Part shown: positions 60,601 through 64,000 of the stretch, piece after piece | How positions within the stretch are numbered: the stretch's first letter is position 1 | Layout: each line of letters opens with the position of its first letter | Assembly (NCBI GenBank): GCA_019055375.1 | Contig: JAHQIW010005530.1 | Coordinates: 186,001-250,000 of the forward strand | Direction: 5' to 3' | Length of the DNA stretch: 64,000 nt | Origin: Parelaphostrongylus tenuis | Lineage: Eukaryota > Nematoda > Chromadorea > Rhabditida > Metastrongylidae | Translations under genes and position numbers: made by a program | The notes under the pieces: generated by a model | Told to the model about the DNA's origin: nothing | The model's input: only the letters and a program-made list of their open reading frames with translations | Databases searched by the model: none

Positions 60601-62889
60601 TCTCCATTCAACTGCTTTTTTATAGATCTTACTCAATGACAATCTGATAAGGATATAACACGTTCGGAGCCCTTCAGGTCTAAGTGCTGTACAGGCGCCT
60701 GCTTCGTTCTACCGGGAACCATCAGTAGAACCATCCTCGGTTCAGCCGATCCCTTGAGGTTATACTTCTCTATTAAGAAATCGACGCCGAGCAATAAATC
60801 ACCGCAAGTCAGATGATGGAGTTACCTGACATTGTAGTGACCGCGAGTCGAGCTTGTGGCTCTGGGCAACCGAGCACGGAGCTACTGATGAGTGCCGGTA
60901 AGAAGAAACAGGCGCCTTTATAGCACTTAGACCTTAATGGCTCAAACCATGTTATATGCTTATCAGATTAAACAGCTTCGCTCTACTGACTTAATCAGGA
61001 GAGATTATTACATTCAACCAGTTATTAATGTACCTGATCCGAGACAATTTCCTTGATTGATTCTATGCGGTCCAAACTCGTTTCGTTGTTATTGAGAATT
61101 TCCTTTAGTTTCTGAAATGAAAACGTTCGGTTGTTAACTTGTATATTATGAAAGTTGAACATCTGAAGTGACCTCAGTCGCTGTTGCTGATAGAGGTTTG
61201 TGTAATCCATAGCTTACACTTTGAGCGATGCGATAGAACGTATTCAAAGAACCAAAGTCAGACTTTTTCTCCAAAGGATCGACGACAAACGAGCATTCTG
61301 GAATTTATTCGCCGTCAAATATCTCAAAACTATGTAATAAGTGCTGCTCCATCAGTATAAGTGTTTAGATTTTCAGTTTTCAAAAACAATGACATCGCTG
61401 ACCTCACCACGCAACTGGTCCTAGTATGACTACAATCACCTTTTGCACGCTATCAGTGTACTTGCCAAATACGATCTCAAACGCGAGACCGCTCGGATTT
61501 TCTGCTGTCCAGGATGCTCTGTTCTACGGTTATAAACTCTACTTTGAGGGTCCGTTTTCATAGGGACTTATCATTGACTGACGCGATGCATGAGGTGCAG
61601 CCATTGATAATTACGACTCAGAGAGGACCTGTTGTGGCTTTGTTATTCGAATCTACAAATCATAGCTCGGTCACACACAAACTGAAGCCTATTGAGCATT
61701 TTAACGCGTTTTGAAAGATTCATGAAAATGAACGGTAGTACTGATACATGTAGGTCTCTTGTGTAAGCGCCGTTCTCGAAGCGGCTTTCAATGGGCATAT
61801 GTAAAAGCATGGACGTCGTGATAAATATAGAATTGTTGGCCAAACATTATCTGCCGCTTTTCACAAGAATGTAAGCATTTCGATGGAAAGAAGCAATCGA
61901 CTATTTCGTAGCGGTTTTTTGAGCGATCGATTGCTGTATGAATTCGCAGTCGCATAATCTACGCCGAATTCGTTCATAAGCTTTTCCCTTCCCATCAATG
62001 AGGCAACCTTCACATGAGCCTAAAGGTCTAGTCAAATGGTACAGCAGGTCAAATATTGAAAGTGTGGTGGTCCAAAGTTTTGCGCCCAGTGAATGACAGA
62101 ACTATCCAAGTTTCAGAAGAAAAAATCTTGATCAGGAGAGTGGTGGCTTAACTGACGATCAACCACCTTACTTGAGTGCCCATGGTGAAAGGGACAGCGA
62201 AAAATATTCTAAGCCTGGAAACCAAGATCGCGTAAAGACTATGTTCAAAGCTTACCATCTACCAGTGCGTGATTAGAATGCTAGTTGAAGCAAAAAAGTA
62301 CTAGCACATCTACTTTCCACATTAATTTACCTACCTAATGACGTTTTGAGTGGAAATTTGATTTGATGAGCAGGTTAGAAAACACCATGGAAATTAAGCA
62401 ATAACAATCTCCACAACTTTGCTGGGAAACTGAACGATGAAACCCTTAATCTTGTTGAACTTCGAGGTTCGAAGCATATCTAAGAGTTCCCTTTGATTCC
62501 TTGAAAGCTACCCAGAAGGTTGCTACTGACTGTAAAATTGAAGATAGTATTACCTCCCTTCTACAGAGCAGTCTGGAAAATAAGTCATGGATTCATTCTT
62601 ACTAGATGTTCGCTTCAACAAAAATGCGGAACTCTTTAGATTGGAAAACTCTGTCAAAATGATCCTTGTAATTCAGCACCAATAATTCGGAGTATCTTCT
62701 TGGTATAGTATTATGAAGCTTAGGTGGATCTTAGACAAGAACTGCTTGAGGAAAAAGTCAAAAATATATGAATTCTCAAACAACTGCGACATACCATTTG
62801 TAGAAGAGCAGAATGTTGTTAATGAGAACAATGTACAGATCTCCAAAAGAAACAGTTTCGACCAAAGAGACATACACTGACCATCCAAC
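27530..62889 (-). CDS. Prominin-like pentaspan membrane glycoprotein, about 22 exons over 35 kb
   Basis: Exons in coding order: 62795-62889 (ATG 62873), 62603-62729, 62386-62429, 62172-62214, 61440-61518, 61034-61111, 58425-58544, 51286-51442, 44886-44965, 41720-41818, 38165-38271, 37601-37623, a doubtful 37321-37398, 34161-34305, 34014-34113, 33817-33951, 31727-31913, 30358-30491, 29969-30176, 29741-29787, 28593-28710 and 27530-27699. Junction phases agree wherever exons are consecutive, except at the doubtful exon and one frameshift. Layout: signal peptide, extracellular N-region, TM1 followed by Cys-rich HCCSCLKK, TM2, loop 1, TM3, TM4 then GWGVSTICRP, loop 2, TM5, 36-residue tail. This is the prominin (CD133) topology. 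Loop sequons (NET, NTT, NRS, NIS, NAS, NSS) fit extracellular exposure. Prominins bind cholesterol and shape plasma-membrane protrusions; the worm role is unknown. The total is about 785 codons against about 850 in vertebrates, so a loop-1 exon may be unplaced. Confidence 0.85.
28593..28710 (-). CDS. Prominin-like exon 21: end of extracellular loop 2
   Basis: The TTTTTAG acceptor and GTGAGC donor bound 39 codons: LELTRNIFPCRSLYDAYEYA then GFVLCNTIGDPLYGMW. The two cysteines and DPL-W pattern match the prominin segment before TM5. Phase 1 out. Confidence 0.92.
28798..29187 (+). repeat. Direct repeat of about 115 bp, two copies
   Basis: 28,798-28,912 and 29,073-29,187 both contain CTCCGAA-CACCG-TGTATG and CTGGCGTAACAACCTCGTTT with few differences. 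They lie in the intron upstream of the TM5 region. Confidence 0.85.
29190..29575. repeat. Palindrome built from two inverted tRNA-like SINEs
   Basis: 29,195-29,330 and 29,440-29,575 are inverted copies (GCGTGCTCTATTACGTTGCA against AGTAGCGCAACGGGTTAGAG). The centre GCCTGGCCCAGGTAGTCGC is shared with the 55.7-kb copy. Confidence 0.8.
29741..29787 (-). CDS. Prominin-like exon 20: loop 2, GC donor
   Basis: The GTGACAG acceptor gives VLISHYFESFSSYSK, matching the YFE motif that lies 21 residues before a conserved cysteine in prominins. The only phase-correct donor is GC (AAG then GCTTTA). Joined to exon 21 it restores exactly that 21-residue spacing. Confidence 0.75.
29969..30176 (-). CDS. Prominin-like exon 19: loop 2 helix, frameshifted
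   Basis: An ATTTTCAG acceptor enters in the correct phase with SLKGLSFDIKDIKK, but this frame stops at 30104-30102. The +1 frame then gives RTSLRKLTAIHTDASALIER and a NASDQF sequon to a GTAAGC donor. Both halves align in order with prominin loop 2 (LSF..L then LR.SL.....TIH), so one base is missing around 30101-30110. Confidence 0.75.
30195..30270. repeat. (TA)n/(TATG)n microsatellite between exons 18 and 19
   Basis: TA run of about 28 bp followed by TGCATATGTATATATATGTA-like sequence, inside the 181-nt intron of the prominin-like gene. Confidence 0.95.
30358..30491 (-). CDS. Prominin-like exon 18: extracellular loop 2
   Basis: Acceptor TAATTTAG, donor GTGAGT. It encodes KDLGDHLAISPEFHEDITKT and then LLAQCVSVDSG with one cysteine. 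Phase 0 in, phase 2 out, both agreeing with neighbours. Confidence 0.87.
30640..30800 (+). repeat. Degenerate SINE-like repeat
   Basis: CCGGGTGGAAACGTCGCACT, CTGCTGGGAAGTGAACTATC and GACACCCGGGAACCCATC follow the plan of the SINE-like repeat at 7.4 and 45.4 kb, but the match is poor. Confidence 0.4.
30890..31072. repeat. Palindromic pair of tRNA-like SINEs
   Basis: GTGCAAAAACGTTTGCGTCA at 30,898 is mirrored by TGATGCAAACGTCTTTGCAC near 31,055, with A-box (GTGGTATAACGGTTAACA) and B-box regions between. It is of the same family as 11.4, 29.2 and 55.8 kb. Confidence 0.8.
31727..31913 (-). CDS. Prominin-like exon 17: extracellular loop 2
   Basis: The CTGTTTAG acceptor and GTAAAA donor bound 187 nt, phase 2 in and phase 0 out. 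It begins HVLQRCRDNETMF (cysteine and NET sequon, as in the conserved C-rich turn of loop 2) and continues with a helical APLKEKLKTSIDSLKQK. Confidence 0.9.
32560..33250 (+). mobile_element. Mariner transposase relic inside a prominin intron
   Basis: The clearest part is 33,020-33,240: SPSDYHHILSPKAAL, then TNSKDLESNLAEIFDSQRHF and LPRKWLHIIHHISNY, the end of a mariner transposase with its catalytic-region APSDYHLF block. The earlier part is too decayed to assign confidently. Confidence 0.7.
33817..33951 (-). CDS. Prominin-like exon 16: start of extracellular loop 2
   Basis: The TACTTTTAG acceptor and GTGAGT donor bound 44 complete codons plus split ones at each end. LEHVAGWGVSTICRPMFND matches the post-TM4 cysteine segment of prominins. 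It ends in VNISVK with an NIS sequon. Confidence 0.9.
34014..34113 (-). CDS. Prominin-like exon 15: TM4
   Basis: The GGTCTAG acceptor gives RKRSNVEKISSVL and then MLGFYLVAFLIWIVIGLS. Together with exon 14 this forms the central TM3-TM4 hairpin. Donor GTAGGA, phase 2 out. Confidence 0.88.
34161..34305 (-). CDS. Prominin-like exon 14: TM3
   Basis: The TTATCTCAG acceptor and GTGAGT donor bound 48 codons. After CFQSSLYSSTKNS the span LNLLISVPGSLALIFVSLTT continues as LLLIFIVF and ends in the positive RRKSALE, a classic inside-positive turn between TM3 and TM4. Confidence 0.9.
34680..36790. repeat. AT-rich dispersed repeat R2
   Basis: The phrase CTTTTTCAAAAA, then CAGAA.TT.AGGCTTTCGAG and TGATCACTAAAA, occurs at 35.2 and 36.67 kb and recurs near 47.2, 49.8 and 54.3 kb. 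The 215-codon plus-strand frame at 36,080-36,727 lies in this repeat and has no recognisable domain. Confidence 0.5.
37321..37398 (-). CDS. Prominin-like exon 13 (doubtful): end of loop 1
   Basis: A CTCACAG acceptor and a GTTTAC donor bound 78 nt. The expected entry frame gives CSMIHLTVMFETLN and later a TGA; the exit frame gives KDNTKEYLE, which fits the stretch before TM3. Length and phase disagree by one base, so there is an indel, a different boundary or a misassigned exon. Confidence 0.35.
37601..37623 (-). CDS. Prominin-like exon 12 (micro-exon)
   Basis: A GGTTTTCAG acceptor and GTGAGC donor bound only 23 nt, encoding LEDTLFN. The phase-2 entry matches exon 11. Its small size makes it uncertain on its own. 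Confidence 0.55.
38165..38271 (-). CDS. Prominin-like exon 11: extracellular loop 1 helix
   Basis: A consensus TTTCTTTTCAG acceptor and a GTACGT donor bound 35 codons beginning RILSASNAVNRSFKEFDTQI, which contains an NRS sequon and heptad-like hydrophobics. Phase 0 in, phase 2 out. A further loop exon upstream (between 38.3 and 41.7 kb) may be missing. Confidence 0.85.
39620..40085. repeat. tRNA-like foldback element: one copy plus a hairpin of two
   Basis: 39,628-39,730 read in reverse gives GCCTCATTGGTGTAGTGGTA, a tRNA-like A-box, and GGGTTCGATTCCCGCC, a B-box, with a 6-bp acceptor-like stem (GCCTCA/TGAGGC). 39,862-40,085 is a near-perfect hairpin whose arms include CACTGCTTTTTTCGCAGTG and CTAAGAGATTGAGTGGTGAA. 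Confidence 0.85.
41720..41818 (-). CDS. Prominin-like exon 10: extracellular loop 1
   Basis: The TTTACAG acceptor and GTGATG donor bound 33 codons, phase 0 on both sides. It encodes DVVRNNGCNQRLALTKKFLD and then SNNLQSLEQ, a cysteine followed by a coiled-coil-like helix typical of prominin loops. A 116-codon plus-strand frame over the same bases is treated as its shadow. Confidence 0.82.
42340..43180. repeat. Dispersed repeat R1, several adjoining copies
   Basis: GGCCGAAACACGTGT-like blocks, ATAACAGACCACATGCATGG and TGAGCGTGGTCTTGAAGAGA occur two to three times in both orientations. Confidence 0.75.
44400..44830. repeat. Dispersed repeat R1, copy next to prominin exon 9
   Basis: It holds GGCATCGCAGCC, GCTGCAACGCCGAAACGCGTGT and CTGTATAAGTGCC in mirrored arrangement. 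It ends about 55 bp from exon 9. CAGCCGTGAGCGATCGACTG is also shared (as CAAGCCGTGAGCCATCGACTG) with 33.5 kb. Confidence 0.65.
44886..44965 (-). CDS. Prominin-like exon 9: extracellular loop 1
   Basis: The TTTTCAG acceptor and GTAGCA donor bound 26 codons: LRSAIRTGVDSIFCAVDNFL then NTTIST, with an NTT sequon and one cysteine that may pair with that of the next exon, as in prominin loop 1. The introns on either side are 6.3 and 3.1 kb. Confidence 0.8.
45350..45640 (+). repeat. SINE-like repeat, copy 2
   Basis: CAATGGTTCGATCTCGCGCT, CAGACTTGTCTGGGA and CACCGCGAGTCATTGTAAAG match the copy at 7.4-7.7 kb. It sits in the intron between exons 8 and 9. Confidence 0.7.
48250..48420. repeat. Dispersed repeat shared in inverse with 52,790-52,920
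   Basis: CTTTTGGTTCGCGTTCAAAC and CGCTTCACGTGC here match, reversed, GCACGTGAACCG and GAATTAAACGCGAACCAAA at 52.8-52.9 kb. Confidence 0.55.
49364..50280. repeat. Foldback element of about 0.9 kb with long inverted arms
   Basis: Left end CGATCGATCGACAGCCCCTG and right end GGCAAGCGATCGATCG are mirrored, as are GAAGGGAAGCACAGCGACGA and CGTCGCTGTGCTTCCCTTCG. The arms are roughly 300-350 bp and the centre (about 49,750-49,860) carries an R2 phrase. Confidence 0.8.
51286..51442 (-). CDS. Prominin-like exon 8: TM2
   Basis: Acceptor TTCTAG, donor GTGAGT. SGVVGWKAF precedes the span IYSAILMASFGFILAGVII, then HNQSTSHAFL begins extracellular loop 1. Phase 0 in fits TM1 and phase 1 out fits exon 9. An overlapping +1 frame stays open further down (RRKRRFESIIKRFEK to a GTAATC donor at about 51209), so the 3' end could differ. 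Confidence 0.82.
52930..53860 (+). mobile_element. RTE-type retrotransposon relic, endonuclease domain
   Basis: Plus-strand frames give RTRVTICTYNART, CDRKGVGGFGILVKSSLTIN, FRVLVGNVDAKTGPRRTAAG, LEWNEQGERLPDF and HNKIDHISVSK, the order of blocks in the RTE apurinic-type endonuclease (GDFNAK altered to GNVDAK). Frameshifts separate them, and no RT follows. Confidence 0.8.
55598..55930. repeat. Palindromic MITE followed by a tRNA-like SINE
   Basis: 55,602-55,708: GACAGATATTGGTTAATAAA mirrored by CAATATCTGTC at the other end. 55,735-55,930: GGCGTCAGTAGTGTAACGGA, TAGAGCACGCGCTC and GCGGGTTCTAGTCTC are the A/B-box family of 29.2 and 30.9 kb. Confidence 0.75.
56690..56965 (+). mobile_element. Penelope-like GIY-YIG fragment
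   Basis: AQCIICPDDRDYL, then SYLITCIVCGREYIAEMGTP, matches the cysteine cluster and the YL..C..C..EYI-ETG core of Penelope nucleases. Heavily decayed. Confidence 0.7.
57802..57822. repeat. Homopolymer G run
   Basis: Sixteen consecutive G then TGGGG. Such a run is rare in this AT-rich sequence and error-prone. Confidence 0.95.
58145..58338. repeat. tRNA-like foldback element
   Basis: TTAAGTGGTGAGCAAAAGTA with GGGAGTCGAACCC on the left is mirrored by GGGTTCGACTCTCGTC and TTTTTGCTCACCACTGAGTC on the right. It is the same family as 39.6-40.1 kb, about 90 bp beyond the TM1 exon donor. Confidence 0.8.
58425..58544 (-). CDS. Prominin-like exon 7: TM1 and Cys-rich cytoplasmic turn
   Basis: The acceptor TTTGTTTGCAG and donor GTAAGT bound 40 codons. 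After VKGSSHFVG a span of about 23 hydrophobic residues (AGIIIAVLSFLVGMVVLF) is followed by HCCSCLKKPEDM, matching the cysteine-rich juxtamembrane loop after TM1 of prominins. Confidence 0.88.
59690..60085 (+). mobile_element. Mariner transposase relic, C-terminal catalytic end
   Basis: KAEFEELDGVEILPHPLYS, PNVAPSDYGLFRSMRHFLED, then with frame breaks VEQACQEFFDSKPNE-like and QIGNLMDQRQ sequence. The catalytic-region PSDYGLF block is kept but the frame is broken. Confidence 0.8.
60330..60620 (+). repeat. Dispersed repeat shared with 4.4-4.9 kb
   Basis: GGGCATCGCCGAGTGAGGTT, an arginine-rich frame and CGTCGAAACGTCAGCCG correspond to the minus-strand repeat at 4.4-4.9 kb. Confidence 0.45.
61034..61111 (-). 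CDS. Prominin-like exon 6: pre-TM1 helix
   Basis: A perfect ATTTCAG acceptor and a GTACAT donor flank 26 codons encoding KLKEILNNNETSLDRIESIK, a charged helical stretch with an NET glycosylation sequon. Phase 0 on both sides, so it runs directly into the TM1 exon. Confidence 0.82.
61440..61518 (-). CDS. Prominin-like exon 5: conserved N-terminal segment
   Basis: Acceptor GAACAG, donor GTGATT. It encodes NPSGLAFEIVFGKYTDSVQK, which resembles the segment of animal prominins shortly before TM1 (G-LFE pattern). Phase 2 in, phase 0 out. Confidence 0.7.
62172..62214 (-). CDS. Prominin-like exon 4 (small)
   Basis: A good TTTCCAG acceptor and GTAAGG donor bound 43 nt that is open only in the phase-1 frame and encodes LEYFSLSLSPWAL. 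It matches exon 3 and exon 5 in phase. Confidence 0.55.
62386..62429 (-). CDS. Prominin-like exon 3 (small)
   Basis: The CGTTCAG acceptor and GTGTTT donor give 44 nt, phase 2 in and phase 1 out, encoding FPAKLWRLLLLNFH. It was chosen because it is the one candidate found that joins exons 2 and 4 without a stop. The hydrophobic run is not long enough to be called a membrane span. Confidence 0.5.
62603..62729 (-). CDS. Prominin-like exon 2: extracellular N-region
   Basis: It encodes DPPKLHNTIPRRYSELL, then a charged segment ending FVEANI. It joins exon 1 in phase (G+AT) through a CTAAG acceptor and ends at a strong GTAAGA donor. No domain is recognised. The lack of a C at acceptor -3 lowers certainty. 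Confidence 0.65.
62795..62889 (-). CDS. Prominin-like exon 1: signal peptide
   Basis: A TTTACAG acceptor stands 16 nt before the ATG at 62873, so this looks like a trans-spliced first exon. The 26 codons read MSLWSKLFLL and on through a hydrophobic core to TTFCSSTN, a textbook secretory signal with small residues near the expected cleavage site. Donor GTATGT, phase 1 out. Confidence 0.75.
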
Positions 62890-62905
62890 CTGTAAATGAT
62901 TGATC
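62890..62905 (-). promoter_or_regulatory. Candidate trans-splice acceptor before the prominin-like ATG
   Basis: CAATCATTTACAG ends 16 nt upstream of the first in-frame ATG, with no coding sequence recognised before it. Spliced-leader addition close to the start codon is usual in nematodes. It could instead be an ordinary acceptor for an upstream 5' exon. Confidence 0.4.
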
Positions 62906-63100
62906 AATAATCTAATTCATCAGGAATTCTTCTAGATGAGTTGTGGCTCTTGGATTCAATATTCTTGAGCGCTCACCTTCCGCTACTCAGCCATCCGGTC
63001 ATTGTCATAAGGGTTCGTACGTTTGAAACCAATATCTACACAGAACGAAAGGACTTCTTTTTATACTGATTATAAAATTAGTAATTTCTTCTGTAAAGCC

Positions 63101-63290
63101 ATTCTGAGGTGTTATTGAAATCATTTATTGGTTACCAGCGAAGCAAACAACAACAATGAATACAACGAAGTATTGTTGTATGCTTTGCTGATATTCAATA
63201 AATAATACCAATAACATCTCGGAACGGTTTAACAGAATAAAATACTCGTTTATTCAAATTATGCCGAGGCTAATAGATAGTCGCTGCTGG
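63101..63290. repeat. Palindromic MITE
   Basis: CTGAGGTGTTATTGAAATCA mirrored by AATAACATCTCGGAACGG, centre AACAACAACAATGAATACAA. The right flank TAATAGATAGTCGC extends the match to the copy at 1.5 kb. Confidence 0.85.
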
Positions 63291-63399
63291 GCTCATAAAA
63301 ATTATACTCCGACTATTAGAATAGTGCATGGCTTGTATCACTATACGGCAAAAGCGAACCAAAATTCGTGAAAATGATAAACACGTGTGTTTTCAAGAA

Positions 63400-63650
63400 A
63401 GTAGATTAAGCGTTGTTTCGCCCGTCGTCTACTTTTAGTATGGGGGCCTGGAGCACGTCGAGAGCATTGGCAAAAGACGAAGGGTACCGCCCGACTAATG
63501 AGACTGTCAAGGGCGAAACTCGTGTAGGGCTCTATAAGTTGCGTGATATCAGATCACGTGCACGGCTCAAAAAATGACTACCAGGCATATTGAAATTTGA
63601 GCGTGGTCTTAACAAAATACTCGTAATTATAGGTATGATAGATTAAACGT
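63400..63650 (+). repeat. Dispersed repeat R1
   Basis: GACTGTCAAGGGCGAAACTC, ATCAGATCACGTGCACGGCT, CATATTGAAATTTGAGCGTG and a final ACTCGTAATTATAGGTATGA follow the R1 order. Confidence 0.75.
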
Positions 63651-64000
63651 TGTCAAAGCAAGTAGCAATCTCATCAAGCACAGTATAATTTGGTTGTCAC
63701 TAACATTGATTCTTTCTATTTTTTGTATTTGTTGATTATTCATTCATAGTTTTGATGCACAACTTCGAAAAATATGTAATTTCCAAAACATTTCTAGGTA
63801 AGTAACATAGTATCAAAACTATTCAAAGTATGTGTTCTAGGATAAGAATGCAATTAGATGAGTCAGAAGTAGCTATAAAAGTTGACTTGAGATGGAGAAC
63901 CATAAGGATAACTTCTAGTGATAGTAATGCCGAACTTCTTTCTAGTGGAAATAGTTCTGAATTCAGCAGTGACAGTGCAGTGTTATTGAATATGTTGATT

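Larger units (their letters stand above)
62906..64000. other. Upstream region of the prominin-like gene
   Basis: No exon was recognised. It contains the palindromic MITE (63,101-63,290), an R1 copy (63,400-63,650) and otherwise AT-rich sequence in which any promoter elements are not identifiable by eye. Confidence 0.5.

Overview
The window reads as repeat-rich nuclear DNA of a nematode, most likely a strongylid-type (clade V) parasitic species. The signs are many small exons joined by short introns with TTTTCAG-type acceptors, a nematode-style TTBK/CK1-like kinase, and abundant decayed RTE, Penelope and mariner copies. The species assignment is inference. There are no bacterial operons, no CRISPR array and no rRNA gene, and almost none of the long open frames is a real gene: the coding content lies in short exons, nearly all on the minus strand.

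Two multi-exon minus-strand genes can be reconstructed by chaining splice sites with matching phases. (1) 12,176-21,859 is a tau-tubulin/casein-kinase-1-like protein kinase of eleven exons (about 622 codons). It has a Pro/Ala/Gln-rich N-terminal extension with eight-residue repeats, a complete set of catalytic motifs and a basic C-terminal tail. (2) 27,530-62,889 is a prominin-like pentaspan membrane glycoprotein of about 22 exons (roughly 785 codons) stretched over 35 kb. It has a signal peptide, TM1 and TM2, a first extracellular loop, TM3 and TM4, a second extracellular loop, then TM5 with a short cytoplasmic tail. Each gene carries one apparent 1-nt deletion that breaks an otherwise phase-perfect model, at about 21,431-21,437 and 30,101-30,110. 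These may be assembly errors or real lesions.

Layout: 1-12.1 kb is non-genic and holds a 240-bp inverted repeat around a Penelope GIY-YIG fragment, then a 4.9-kb unit with arms of about 720 bp, an RTE reverse-transcriptase relic and copies of a dispersed repeat. 12.2-21.9 kb is the kinase gene, with Penelope, mariner and two back-to-back RTE copies in its introns. 21.9-27.5 kb is intergenic (AT-rich tract, mariner and Penelope relics). 27.5-62.9 kb is the prominin-like gene, whose large introns hold tRNA-like SINEs and foldbacks, mariner ends, an RTE endonuclease fragment, a 0.9-kb foldback element and AT-rich dispersed repeats. 62.9-64 kb is upstream sequence with a palindromic MITE and another dispersed-repeat copy.

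The two genes point the same way but nothing shows that they are co-expressed: about 5.7 kb of repeat-bearing DNA separates them. The prominin-like gene has its own candidate polyadenylation signals and a candidate trans-splice acceptor 16 nt before its ATG.
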